Source of the DNA: Lachnospiraceae bacterium
Lineage (GTDB): Bacteria; Bacillota; Clostridia; Lachnospirales; Lachnospiraceae
DNA: 64,000 bases
Reading direction: 5' to 3'
Assembly: GCA_900766925.1 (NCBI GenBank)
Contig: CAAFXG010000454.1
Location: 1 to 64,000, forward strand
Shown: positions 44,135 through 51,432 of the stretch, piece after piece
How positions within the stretch are numbered: position 1 is the first letter of the stretch
How the letters are laid out: each line of letters opens with the position of its first letter
The notes under the pieces: generated by a model
Told to the model about the DNA's origin: nothing
Seen by the model: only the letters and a program-made list of their open reading frames with translations
Databases searched by the model: none
Translations under genes and position numbers: made by a program

Positions 44135-44872
44135 ATGAAAAGAATAAAGTTAATCGTTGCCTATGACGGTACTAATTATTGTGGGTGGCAGATACAGGAT
44201 AATGGTATAACAATTGAAGAAATATTGAACAGGGAATTGTCGAGGCTTTTGAATGAGGATATAAAAATAATCGGAGCAAGCCGTACAGATTCCGGTGTGC
44301 ATGCTCTTGGCAATGTGGCGGTATTTGATACAGAGACTAAAATTCCACCGGAGAAAATTTCATTTGCATTGAATCAGCGCTTGCCGGATGATATCAGAAT
44401 AACAAATTCCTGTCAGGTTGCTGATGATTTTCATCCAAGATTTTGTGATACAATCAAAACCTATGAATATAAGATTTGGAATGACAGATTTCCTAATCCG
44501 ATGGTAAGGCTTTATTCTAAGTTTGTTTATTATAATATTGATATTGAAAAAATGGAGAAGGCAGCAGCCTATCTCGTAGGTGAGCATGATTTTAAGTCTT
44601 TTTGTTCGACAAGAACACAGGTAGAAAACACAGTGAGAACCATAACCGAGATTTCGTTTCATAAGGAAGGAAGCATGATAACAATGCGTATCATGGGAAC
44701 GGGCTTCCTTTATAATATGGTTAGAATTATCATGGGAACCTTGCTAAAGGTTGGTATGAATATGTATCCACCGGAGCATGTGAAGGAAATTCTTGATGCG
44801 TGTGATCGTTCAAAGGCAGGTCCAAAGGCAGAGGCTTGTGGTCTTACACTTGTTGGCATTGAGTATCTGTAG
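44135..44872 (+). CDS. truA: tRNA pseudouridine(38-40) synthase TruA
   Basis: 245 residues with the catalytic Asp52 in GASRTDSGVHALGN, DYEYKIW-like strand (KTYEYKIWNDRFPNP), FKSFCSTRTQVENTVRTI and FLYNMVRIIMGTLL. It modifies the anticodon stem-loop. GAGGATGACAG precedes the ATG. truA before rplM-rpsI is the standard Firmicute order. Confidence 0.96.
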   Translation: MKRIKLIVAYDGTNYCGWQIQDNGITIEEILNRELSRLLNEDIKIIGASRTDSGVHALGNVAVFDTETKIPPEKISFALNQRLPDDIRITNSCQVADDFHPRFCDTIKTYEYKIWNDRFPNPMVRLYSKFVYYNIDIEKMEKAAAYLVGEHDFKSFCSTRTQVENTVRTITEISFHKEGSMITMRIMGTGFLYNMVRIIMGTLLKVGMNMYPPEHVKEILDACDRSKAGPKAEACGLTLVGIEYL

Positions 44873-44900
44873 GATATTGGAAAAATTATCTCAAAAAAAG

Positions 44901-44929
44901 TTGACACAGCAGGATACGTGTAATATAAT
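44901..44929 (+). promoter_or_regulatory. Consensus promoter of rplM-rpsI
   Basis: TTGACA (44901-44906), exactly 17 bases, TATAAT (44924-44929): a perfect sigma-A consensus located just after truA, as expected for a ribosomal protein operon. Confidence 0.9.
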
Positions 44930-44941
44930 ATGAAAGCTGAC

Positions 44942-45044
44942 GTGAATTTGCGCTCGCACCATGCCCCGGAGCGGGAAGCACAATGAACGTTCACACACAT
45001 ATAGAAGGAAACATGGATTTTGGGTCCGGACATTCTTAAAATCC
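44942..45044 (+). promoter_or_regulatory. L13-type leader RNA candidate
   Basis: GTGAA (44942-44946) pairs with TTCAC (44990-44994) around an inner stem CGCTC (44951-44955) with GAGCG (44969-44973). A second stem is GGATTTT (45015-45021) with AAAATCC (45038-45044). L13 leaders with paired stems upstream of rplM are known in Firmicutes; I infer this is one from position and fold. Confidence 0.6.
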
Positions 45045-45084
45045 TTGTAACCATACATTTGAATATATTTAAGGAGGAACCACA

Positions 45085-45519
45085 ATGAAGAGCTTTATGG
45101 CAAGCCCATCAAACATTGAAAGAAAGTGGTATGTAGTTGATGCTACAGGACATACATTAGGTCGTTTATCATCAGAGATTGCAAGTATTTTAAGAGGAAA
45201 GAATAAGCCAACTTTTACACCTCATATTGATACAGGTGATTATGTAGTAGTAGTAAATGCTGATAAGATTAAGGTTACGGGTAAGAAGATGGATCAGAAG
45301 ATTTACTACCATCACTCAGATTACGTTGGAGGTATGAAGGAGCAGACACTTAAGGAGAAGCTCGCTAAGAAGCCTGAAGACGTTATCTACCTTGCAGTTA
45401 AGGGAATGCTTCCAAAGGGACCTCTTGGAAGAGAAATGATCAAGAAGCTTCACGTTTATGCTGGACCTGAGCACAAGCAGCAGGCACAGAAGCCGGAAGC
45501 ATTAGAGATTAAGTATTAG
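45085..45519 (+). CDS. rplM: 50S ribosomal protein L13
   Basis: 144 residues with KSFMASPSNIERKWYVVDATGHTLGR, KNKPTFTPHIDTGDYV and MLPKGPLGREMIKKLHVY, all diagnostic of L13. AAGGAGG precedes the ATG. First gene of the rplM-rpsI operon. Confidence 0.97.
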   Translation: MKSFMASPSNIERKWYVVDATGHTLGRLSSEIASILRGKNKPTFTPHIDTGDYVVVVNADKIKVTGKKMDQKIYYHHSDYVGGMKEQTLKEKLAKKPEDVIYLAVKGMLPKGPLGREMIKKLHVYAGPEHKQQAQKPEALEIKY

Positions 45520-45536
45520 TAAGGGAGGAAATGTTC

Positions 45537-45932
45537 GTGGCTAAGAGTACTAGATTTTACGGAACAGGTAGAAGAAAGAGCAGTGTTGCAAGAGTATATC
45601 TTGTACCAGGCACTGGTAAGATAACAATTAACAAGAAGGACATGGAAGATTACTTTGGTCTTGAGACACTCAAGGTTATCGTAAGACAGCCATTCGCAGC
45701 TACAGGTACAACTGGTAAGTTTGATGTACTTGTTAACGTATACGGTGGTGGATTCACTGGTCAGGCCGGTGCAATCAGACATGGTATTTCAAGAGCTTTA
45801 CTTCAGGCAGATGCTGAGTACAGACCAGCTCTTAAGAAGGCAGGTTACTTAACAAGAGATCCTCGTATGAAGGAAAGAAAGAAGTATGGTTTAAAGGCAG
45901 CGAGAAGAGCTCCACAGTTCTCAAAGAGATAA
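45537..45932 (+). CDS. rpsI: 30S ribosomal protein S9
   Basis: 131 residues: MAKSTRFYGTGRRKSSVARV at the start and the C-terminal LKAARRAPQFSKR, whose Arg reaches the P-site tRNA. The in-frame ATG at 45531 is only 2 bases from GGGAGG; the GTG at 45537 has an 8-base spacing and gives the family N-terminus. The last codons and stop form the left copy of the 13-bp repeat that bounds the integrated element, so the protein is intact. Confidence 0.95.
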   Translation: MAKSTRFYGTGRRKSSVARVYLVPGTGKITINKKDMEDYFGLETLKVIVRQPFAATGTTGKFDVLVNVYGGGFTGQAGAIRHGISRALLQADAEYRPALKKAGYLTRDPRMKERKKYGLKAARRAPQFSKR

Positions 45933-45933
45933 T
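45921..45933 (+). other. attL candidate (left direct repeat)
   Basis: TCAAAGAGATAAT spans the last two codons, the stop codon and one more base of rpsI. Identical to the sequence at 60756-60768. Flanking bases differ, so the crossover core is within these 13 bases. Confidence 0.7.
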
Positions 45934-45958
45934 TCCAATCGAATATCAGAAGAACATC

Positions 45959-45997
45959 AAAACCCTTGGAAATCCAGTATTTTCAAGGGTTTTCTTA
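45959..45997 (+). terminator. Terminator after rpsI, probably supplied by the element
   Basis: AAAACCCTTG (45959-45968) pairs with CAAGGGTTTT (45984-45993), followed by TTTTC. Its loop, AAATCCAGTATTTT, resembles loops of two hairpins inside the element (50818-50840, 50981-51022), which suggests it came in with the element. Confidence 0.85.
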
Positions 45998-46047
45998 TGT
46001 TTTGGATTCATAAAGAATTTGTATGAAAAAGGGTCAATTTGTATGCG

Positions 46048-46124
46048 TAGGACACAAGTATGACACACATAGGACACACGAAAAACAGCATCTTGTGCAA
46101 GATTTTTGATGTCTTGTGCAAGAT
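46048..46124. promoter_or_regulatory. Left-end repeats: probable recombination-protein binding sites
   Basis: TAGGACACA occurs at 46048-46056 and 46070-46078; a third copy is near the right end (60707-60715). TCTTGTGCAAGAT occurs at 46091-46103 and 46112-46124, 21 bases apart, and each copy is itself palindromic. Repeats near both ends fit integrase arm-type sites and excisionase sites. Inference from position. Confidence 0.5.
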
Positions 46125-46142
46125 ATTTTTTGCATTAAAAAA

Positions 46143-46158
46143 GGTGTCATCAGACACC
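46143..46158 (-). terminator. Hairpin at the end of the RHH gene
   Basis: GGTGTC (46143-46148) and GACACC (46153-46158) form a tight hairpin with an A/T-rich tract on either side (TTTTTTAAT on the minus strand). It overlaps the stop codon of the RHH gene and should terminate the integrase operon. Confidence 0.7.
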
Positions 46159-46488
46159 CTTTTCTTTGCAATATTCAATTATTCCTGCCCTGACATCCTT
46201 CTTTGTCCTGCAATGGATTTGGTGACCATCTTTGAAGATGACATCATAACCATCATGCATGTTGCCCTGGATGCCTGCAATCTGTTCCCTGTTTCTGTCT
46301 GCAATCTGCATTGTGTCAAACATTCCTTCCTGGTCTTTCCTGACCAGGTCTTGAAGGTATGCATTGACTGACATTCCCTTTTCACTTGCAAGGGTCTTGA
46401 TGATTTCCTTCATGCCCTTGGGAACTGCAAGGTGTATTCTTTCATAGTGGTCATCATAAAACTGTTGCTTGTATCTGTTTTTGTCCAT
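46150..46488 (-). CDS. Ribbon-helix-helix (Arc-like) protein, possible excisionase or regulator
   Basis: 112 residues. YERIHLAVPKGMKEIIKTLASEKGMSVNAYLQDLVRKDQ is a clear ribbon-helix-helix sequence: beta strand then two helices. The C-terminal ~45 residues are unassigned (NMHDGYDVIFKDGHQIHC). GGTGGTG six bases before the ATG at 46488 favours it over a TTG that overlaps the integrase stop. Its place after the integrase on the same strand fits a regulator of integration/excision. Confidence 0.75.
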   Translation of the reverse strand: MDKNRYKQQFYDDHYERIHLAVPKGMKEIIKTLASEKGMSVNAYLQDLVRKDQEGMFDTMQIADRNREQIAGIQGNMHDGYDVIFKDGHQIHCRTKKDVRAGIIEYCKEKGV

Positions 46489-46502
46489 ACTGGTCACCAC
46501 CT

Positions 46503-47630
46503 TCAAATCTTGTTGATTGCATCAAGCAATGCTTCAATTTCAAAGTGGGTGTAAACTGTTTGTGTGACACCCTGACCTTTATGTCCGACAATTTTTTTGA
46601 CCATTCTTTCATCAACACCTGCTTCTGTCAGCAAGGAAACACAAGTGTGTCTTGTGTCATGTGGGCGGTGGAACATTCCCATCTGTTCCATCAGTGGCAT
46701 CCAATATGAATCATAATAGTTGCGATATTCAAAGTGTTTTCCATCAGGTGTGGAAAGAAGGTATTCACAATCATTCTTGTCCATCCATTCCTGGAAGAAA
46801 GGAAGAACCTTTTCACTGATTGGAACTTTTCTGATTCCTGCTTCTGTCTTGGATGCAATGACATCAAACCATTTTTCTTCCAGGTTCACATTCTCTTTTT
46901 TCAGGTCAAGCAGTTCTGAAATTCTGACACCTGAATAAATCAGCATCAGGATAACCTTGAAATAATCATTGCTGTCCTTCCACTTCCAAACAGTCTTGAC
47001 TTCCTTCTTGCTGAAAGGTTTTCTGTTGTATGCATTTGGATTCCCTGCTTTGTTAATATCAACATATCTGACCATATCCCTTTTTTCTTGGGAAAGAATT
47101 TCATGCATCACACAATAATCCCACATCAATCCCCATAGAATTTTCAGTTTTCGCAGTGTTGGTGTGTTTTTGCCTGATTCATTAACCACAGTCTGCAAAT
47201 GGTCAAGTTTGATGTCAACCATCCGCATCTTTTCCAGTTTCCCACAAAGGCGGTATGCTGCTTTATATCCATTGACATTGGATGCAGACACAGTTTCAAA
47301 GTGTATGTCAGACCATTTGTCATAAACTTCTGCAAAGGTGATGGATGAAAGATTCAAGTCAAATGGGTCTTTGTTGAATTCTGCAAGGGCGGTCATTGCT
47401 TCTTGCCTGGTTGCATAATATCCAATATTGACATAAACCTGCTTGTTTGTGAATCTCATTTTCCCATCAGAAAGTTTTTCAAAAGGGTCACAGTCATCAG
47501 GAATCTTGACAATAACTTCATTGGTCAGTCTGTCAAAGGTCTTCCATCCATCTGTTTTTCTTACTCTCCAAGGTTTCCTTCTGTTTCCTGACAGCTTGGT
47601 GATGCTGCCCCATCCATTAGGATTCTTCAT
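46503..47630 (-). CDS. Tyrosine site-specific recombinase (integrase)
   Basis: 375 residues. N-terminal arm/core-binding part (about 1-200) and C-terminal catalytic domain with Arg236 (YSGVRISELL), Lys261, His324/Arg327 (HDTRH), His350 (VGHKG) and the nucleophile Tyr360 (TVYTHF). All active-site residues are present. AAAGGATG precedes the ATG. Located at the left end next to its attachment site, as expected for an element that integrates into rpsI. Confidence 0.95.
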   Translation of the reverse strand: MKNPNGWGSITKLSGNRRKPWRVRKTDGWKTFDRLTNEVIVKIPDDCDPFEKLSDGKMRFTNKQVYVNIGYYATRQEAMTALAEFNKDPFDLNLSSITFAEVYDKWSDIHFETVSASNVNGYKAAYRLCGKLEKMRMVDIKLDHLQTVVNESGKNTPTLRKLKILWGLMWDYCVMHEILSQEKRDMVRYVDINKAGNPNAYNRKPFSKKEVKTVWKWKDSNDYFKVILMLIYSGVRISELLDLKKENVNLEEKWFDVIASKTEAGIRKVPISEKVLPFFQEWMDKNDCEYLLSTPDGKHFEYRNYYDSYWMPLMEQMGMFHRPHDTRHTCVSLLTEAGVDERMVKKIVGHKGQGVTQTVYTHFEIEALLDAINKI

Positions 47631-47833
47631 ATTATTCCATCCTTTCTTGTCCTGGATGAAAAAAGTCTGTTGGTAGTGGTGTTTTTGGTGACCATTTCAT
47701 CCATAAAATAGTTGTCTTGAACAAGCCTGGAATGATATAATATAAAATAGTCAATTCAGGATTGTTCGTAGTGGTTCATTCTTGATTTGATTGCTTCTGA
47801 CCCTGACTGTTGCAGCAGTTGGGGTCTTCTTTT

Positions 47834-48226
47834 TTATTTCTGATATTTTGGAAGCATTGTCAGGTCTTCTATGTCTGAAAGAATTTTTTCTTTTCCTGCT
47901 TCATTGAGCATGTGGAACTGTTGCAGCAGCTTCACATCTTCTTTGCTGAAATTTTCTTGTATTCTTTCAATGGTCTGAACTTCATTTGATAACTTTCCAC
48001 CAGGATTAAATTCAGCTTCCCAAGATTCACCAAGTAAATCAACAGGTGAAACATCCAATGCCCTTGCTATAAGACCAATGACAGTGTTTGGAATATCAAT
48101 CAATCCTTGTTCATATTTGCTGATAGAACTTTCTGTATAACCAATCAATTCAGCAAGTTCTTTTTGCTTCATCTTTTTCATTTTTCGTGCCTGCTTGATG
48201 TTCATACCAACAATTGATTTGTCCAT
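47834..48226 (-). CDS. CI-like XRE family repressor
   Basis: 130 residues with an N-terminal HTH (NIKQARKMKKMKQKELAELIGYTESSISKYEQG) and no evident protease-type C-terminal domain, so it is not a LexA/CI self-cleaving form. The C-terminal half is probably for oligomerisation. AAAGGATG precedes the ATG. Divergent from the Cro-like gene, with palindromic operators between them, which is the classic lysogeny switch layout. Confidence 0.88.
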   Translation of the reverse strand: MDKSIVGMNIKQARKMKKMKQKELAELIGYTESSISKYEQGLIDIPNTVIGLIARALDVSPVDLLGESWEAEFNPGGKLSNEVQTIERIQENFSKEDVKLLQQFHMLNEAGKEKILSDIEDLTMLPKYQK

Positions 48227-48243
48227 TCAATCACATCCTTTCA

Positions 48244-48262
48244 TGTATCTTCACAAGATACA
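48244..48262. promoter_or_regulatory. Operator candidate in the switch region
   Basis: TGTATCTT-CAC-AAGATACA, a perfect inverted repeat with 8-bp arms, 18 bases upstream of the repressor start. Likely bound by the repressor or the Cro-like protein. Confidence 0.6.
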
Positions 48263-48305
48263 ATAACATAAATGTCAATTTAATTCAAGTATAATTTGAT
48301 TTTTG

Positions 48306-48334
48306 TTGACAATAATACTGATATTTGCTATTAT
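48306..48334 (+). promoter_or_regulatory. Early rightward promoter
   Basis: TTGACA (48306-48311), 17 bases, TATTAT (48329-48334). It would start transcription into the Cro-like gene and the genes after it. Confidence 0.7.
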
Positions 48335-48341
48335 TTGAATA

Positions 48342-48360
48342 GGTAATTGATGATATTACC
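48342..48360. promoter_or_regulatory. Second operator candidate
   Basis: GGTAAT (48342-48347) and ATTACC (48355-48360) form a perfect inverted repeat around 7 bases, just downstream of the early promoter -10, where a bound repressor would block transcription. Confidence 0.55.
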
Positions 48361-48388
48361 AGTATAAAGCGGAAAGGAAGTGAAAAAA

Positions 48389-48583
48389 ATGAAAATCAGC
48401 AATGAAAAACTTGAAGTTGCAATGGCAAATTCTTGTATGAATTACAAAGAATTGTCAGAAGCAACAGGGATGACACAGGAAAGTTTTGTCAGAATCAAGA
48501 AGGGAAGGCAAAACCCAAGACCTGCAACTGTTGGAAAGATTGCAAAGGCATTGAATGTCAAGGTTGAAGACCTGGTTGAATAG
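48389..48583 (+). CDS. Cro-like XRE regulator
   Basis: 64 residues: KLEVAMANSCMNYKELSEATGMTQESFVRIKKGRQNPRPATVGKIAKAL is a compact HTH. The frame is open from a GTG at 48380, but AAAGGA sits 10 bases before the ATG at 48389. First gene of the rightward operon, divergent from the repressor. Confidence 0.82.
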   Translation: MKISNEKLEVAMANSCMNYKELSEATGMTQESFVRIKKGRQNPRPATVGKIAKALNVKVEDLVE

Positions 48584-48646
48584 TGCTGCAACACTGACCA
48601 GGCAAAATCAGAAGCAATGAAATCAAGAATGAAAGGATGAACAACT

Positions 48647-48832
48647 ATGAAGAAGGAATTTGAAAATTTACAGACAGAAATGATTAAGGCAACAGCAGTG
48701 TTAAAAAATTTACAGTGGTGTGTAGACAATCAGATGGATGATGCGGATGTCATGTCTTCACTGGATGTGTTGGGTGATTATATGACAAAGATGCAGCAGA
48801 TTATGGATTCAATGGAAGGACAGGTGAAATAG
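48647..48832 (+). CDS. Small hypothetical phage protein
   Basis: 61 residues, acidic and mostly helical, possibly coiled coil; no known domain. AAAGGATG precedes the ATG, and it ends two bases before the next gene, so it belongs to the early operon. Confidence 0.65.
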   Translation: MKKEFENLQTEMIKATAVLKNLQWCVDNQMDDADVMSSLDVLGDYMTKMQQIMDSMEGQVK

Positions 48833-48834
48833 TT

Positions 48835-49524
48835 ATGAAAAAGACTTTTGAAGAACTGAATGCAATGAAATTTGATATTGTGGAACATTTTGGAATGCAG
48901 AAAAAGAGTGAATTCTTCATCATGAACACTGTTGCACCTGCTGAATATGGTGCAGATGCTGATTATCAGTATTATGAAGTGGATGTGAAGACAGATGAAG
49001 ACCTGGATGCACTGAAAGCATTCATTGAAGACCTGTTTGGAATGAAGATATATGCAACCACAATCAAGCAGGCAATAAAGGAAGTAAATGCACTGGATAA
49101 TTATTTCCAAAAAGTTATTCCTGCTGTTGACTGGGGTGCATGTCATGTAAGGGAAATCCCTATTTCAGACCGCTTCAAGAAGGATGCAGAAGAACTTGCT
49201 GACATGAACAACCTGACTAATGCATCAGCACTTGTGAAGGATATTCTGACAGAAAACCCTGCTGCAAGGGATTCTGACAACCTTCTGTTTTACCTGGTAT
49301 GCAAGAAAATCCTTGCTGACCATGGAAAGAACATTGACACAATAGGTTTTGGAAATCTGTTTCTTTCACTTCATAAGTATGGACTGCCACAGTTTGAAAC
49401 TGTTGGAAGGGTCAGAAGAAAGTTGCAACAGACATTCCCTGAACTGCATTGCAGTCCTGCTGTTGCAATGACTAGGGCATCAAACAGGGATGCATTCACC
49501 GACTATGGAAAGGATGGTGAATAA
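48835..49524 (+). CDS. Hypothetical early phage protein
   Basis: 229 residues. No catalytic motif seen in the first ~130. The C-terminal part (LPQFETVGRVRRKLQQTFPEL) resembles a segment I associate with small replication-linked phage proteins, but I cannot name a family. It begins two bases after the previous stop and ends 2 bases before the next gene, so the three are coupled. Confidence 0.6.
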   Translation: MKKTFEELNAMKFDIVEHFGMQKKSEFFIMNTVAPAEYGADADYQYYEVDVKTDEDLDALKAFIEDLFGMKIYATTIKQAIKEVNALDNYFQKVIPAVDWGACHVREIPISDRFKKDAEELADMNNLTNASALVKDILTENPAARDSDNLLFYLVCKKILADHGKNIDTIGFGNLFLSLHKYGLPQFETVGRVRRKLQQTFPELHCSPAVAMTRASNRDAFTDYGKDGE

Positions 49525-49526
49525 GC

Positions 49527-50162
49527 ATGGGAATAATTCATGAATGTCAGCATGATTTGCTTATAAGAATAATGTCAGAAAATCCTGATTTGAAATACAA
49601 AAAAGTATCTCAAAGCCACATAAAAAAATTGAAGTCAGCGGTCATTTTCAATACATTGATTAAACATGACATGATTGTTGGATATACAAATCAGCAGGTC
49701 TATGATTTATATTGTGAAATTGCAAACACTCTTTCAGTTCCTGCACTATCCAAGATTGATTTTTCCAGGACATTGTGCAAATACTATGGATTTTCAGTGA
49801 TAGATTTTCACACTGAAAAGGACAATGTAAAACATAGAATCTATGTCAAAGACAAAAAGGAATTCTTGAAAAATCGCAAGCTGCAAAGTTTTTTGGATTT
49901 TGTGATAGACAAGACTGAAAAAGATATTGTTGGGAAGACGAATCAGGAACTGTATTCAGAATATTTGGATTTCTTCAAGAAGCACAAGGACAAATCATGG
50001 AAAAAACCCATTTCAAAAATTGATTTTGGAAGACGAATTGGAATATTCTTCAATGTCACAATTAAGAACAAAACAAAAAATAAAAAGAAAAGCAGGGTGT
50101 TCTGTTTGAAAGAAGGTGGAAATCATGGTGACGATTCATCAGGTCAGGAAAGTCTTGGGTGA
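49527..50162 (+). CDS. DNA-binding-like protein with two tandem winged-helix-type repeats
   Basis: 211 residues. Two similar units: residues ~50-110 (NQQVYDLYCEIANTLS...LSKIDFSRTLCKYYGFSVID...HRIYV) and ~135-200 (NQELYSEYLDFFKKHK...ISKIDFGRRIGIFFNVTI...SRVFCL). Each looks like the winged-helix unit at the C-terminus of phage primases, but the helicase part is absent. It might recognise an origin. The function is inference. Its 3' end overlaps the next gene by 38 bases. Confidence 0.6.
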   Translation: MGIIHECQHDLLIRIMSENPDLKYKKVSQSHIKKLKSAVIFNTLIKHDMIVGYTNQQVYDLYCEIANTLSVPALSKIDFSRTLCKYYGFSVIDFHTEKDNVKHRIYVKDKKEFLKNRKLQSFLDFVIDKTEKDIVGKTNQELYSEYLDFFKKHKDKSWKKPISKIDFGRRIGIFFNVTIKNKTKNKKKSRVFCLKEGGNHGDDSSGQESLG

Positions 50163-50394
50163 TGAAGTCGCAGATGCACTATTTGAACATTTCCCAGGGC
50201 AGCAGTTGAATATTCCAAAGAAAACCAGTTCCATGATGTTTGAAAGCACTGATGAAAGGGATGCATATATTTTCAACCTTTGCACTGAATCAGGAAAGTC
50301 CTATGATGAAGTTGCTGAAATAATGGAACTGTCCAAGGACAGGATTCAAAAGATTGTTTATGCTGAATATGAAAAGAGAATGGAACAAAAGTGA
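50125..50394 (+). CDS. Mor/C-like helix-turn-helix protein
   Basis: 89 residues. ADALFEHFPGQQLNIPK followed by a C-terminal helix-turn-helix (GKSYDEVAEIMELSKDRIQKIVY) matches the plan of Mor-type phage activators. The ATG at 50125 lies 6 bases after AAGGTGG; a GTG three codons earlier overlaps that site. It overlaps the previous gene. It may control late genes downstream. Confidence 0.65.
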   Translation: MVTIHQVRKVLGDEVADALFEHFPGQQLNIPKKTSSMMFESTDERDAYIFNLCTESGKSYDEVAEIMELSKDRIQKIVYAEYEKRMEQK

Positions 50395-50400
50395 TGACAG

Positions 50401-50436
50401 ACCTGCACTGCATTTGATGTGGTGCAGGTTTTCTAT
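50401..50436 (+). terminator. Terminator after the early operon
   Basis: ACCTGCAC (50401-50408) pairs with GTGCAGGT (50422-50429) and is followed by TTTCT. It ends the early transcript before the noncoding region. Confidence 0.8.
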
Positions 50437-50445
50437 GTTAACTAA

Positions 50446-50751
50446 TGTCACACCCTAAAAGGAAAATATCAAGAATGGTTGACAGAAGAAGGTTTACTTC
50501 AACTGGAAGCCTGGGCAAGGGATGGACTAACAACTGAACAAATTGCAGCAAATATGGGAATAACAAGGGAAACATTGCGTGTTTGGTGCAACACTTATTC
50601 TGTCATTTCTGCCACCCTAAAAAAGGGAAAAGAAGTTATTGATATTCAAGTTGAAAATGCACAACAAATTGGGTGTCAAAACTTGTCAAAACTTGTTATT
50701 TCAAACGCAATGGCAGAAAGGTCAATAATTTGGTTGTTTTGGCTGCCCTAA
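50446..50751 (+). pseudogene. Degraded phage helix-turn-helix (terminase-small-like) gene
   Basis: The reading frame gives GKYQEWLTEEGLLQLEAWARDGLTTEQIAANMGITRETLRVW..., a well-known phage HTH protein start, but there is no ATG or GTG upstream in frame (a stop lies at 50443) and the only start is an internal TTG at 50479. After residue ~60 of the frame (QVENA) the sequence no longer fits and ends early. A decayed gene is more likely than a functional 90-residue protein. Confidence 0.6.
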
Positions 50752-50817
50752 AAAGGGGAAAGTTCAACATGAGTTCAATATAAATTCAAGATGTATTTTG
50801 ACATCTTGAACTGCCTT

Positions 50818-50842
50818 AAACCCAGTAAAATCAAGGGTTTCA
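50818..50842. repeat. First copy of a hairpin-loop repeat
   Basis: AAACCC (50818-50823) pairs with GGGTTT (50835-50840). The 21 bases from 50822 to 50842 recur exactly at 50992-51012 (starting CCAGTAAAATCAAGGG). A variant is the loop of the hairpin after rpsI. Confidence 0.85.
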
Positions 50843-50980
50843 TGTATTTAGTTCAAGATGGACAAGATATTCACAACTTATTTATAATTAAAGAGTATAA
50901 AATCATTAAAATTTAATGATTCTCTAAAAAATAATTATAATAGTAAATAAGAGCCACATCTTGAACTTGAAAACAATAAA

Positions 50981-51022
50981 AAGCCTGAAATCCAGTAAAA
51001 TCAAGGGTTTCAGGCTTTTTTG
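50981..51022 (+). terminator. Terminator with the same repeat in its loop
   Basis: AAGCCTGAAA (50981-50990) pairs with TTTCAGGCTT (51008-51017), then TTTTT. The loop holds the second exact copy of the 21-base repeat (50992-51012). Confidence 0.85.
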
Positions 51023-51432
51023 TCCAGGACAAGATGTGGAACTATATCTTGTCCTGATGTTGACCTTCGGTAAAATTTTATAAATAACTTGAAAAGCATT
51101 GATGATATTGATGATATTGACGGAAAATGATAGAATATACTTGTCAGAAACTATAAAAAGAAAAAGGAGAAACCTTTCTGTTCACCTGACCTTCTGACAG
51201 TCAGGAATTTATTGTTATTGTGTATTTTGTACCTGGTGTCTGATTTGGCATAAATAGGAATAAGAAAATCATCACCCTGATTTCACAGATTTTCTTTTTC
51301 ATTATTTTGAAATCAAACACAAAAGTCTTGATGTTCCCCAGGGTTCACCGCCTGGGGAAATGTCAGGATGAACAAAGACACCCAACAAAACCCAAGGAAA
51401 TACAATTTATGTGATGAAAGGCGGTGATTGCA

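Larger units (their letters stand above)
50785..51055. other. Candidate replication origin: repeats around an AT-rich core
   Basis: TTCAAGATG occurs at 50785-50793 and 50852-50860, its complement CATCTTGAA at 50802-50810 and 50957-50965. AGGACAAGAT (51026-51035) pairs with ATCTTGTCCT (51046-51055). Between them (about 50868-50950) is a very AT-rich stretch. No gene is visible in 50752-51432. Repeated short sites beside an AT-rich core resemble phage and satellite origins. The role is inference. Confidence 0.45.

Noticed and set aside
47785..47835. GACCC/GGGTC hairpin with T run between integrase and repressor
   Set aside because: The T run is oriented for plus-strand transcription, but both flanking genes are on the minus strand, so its role is unclear and it was not annotated as a terminator.
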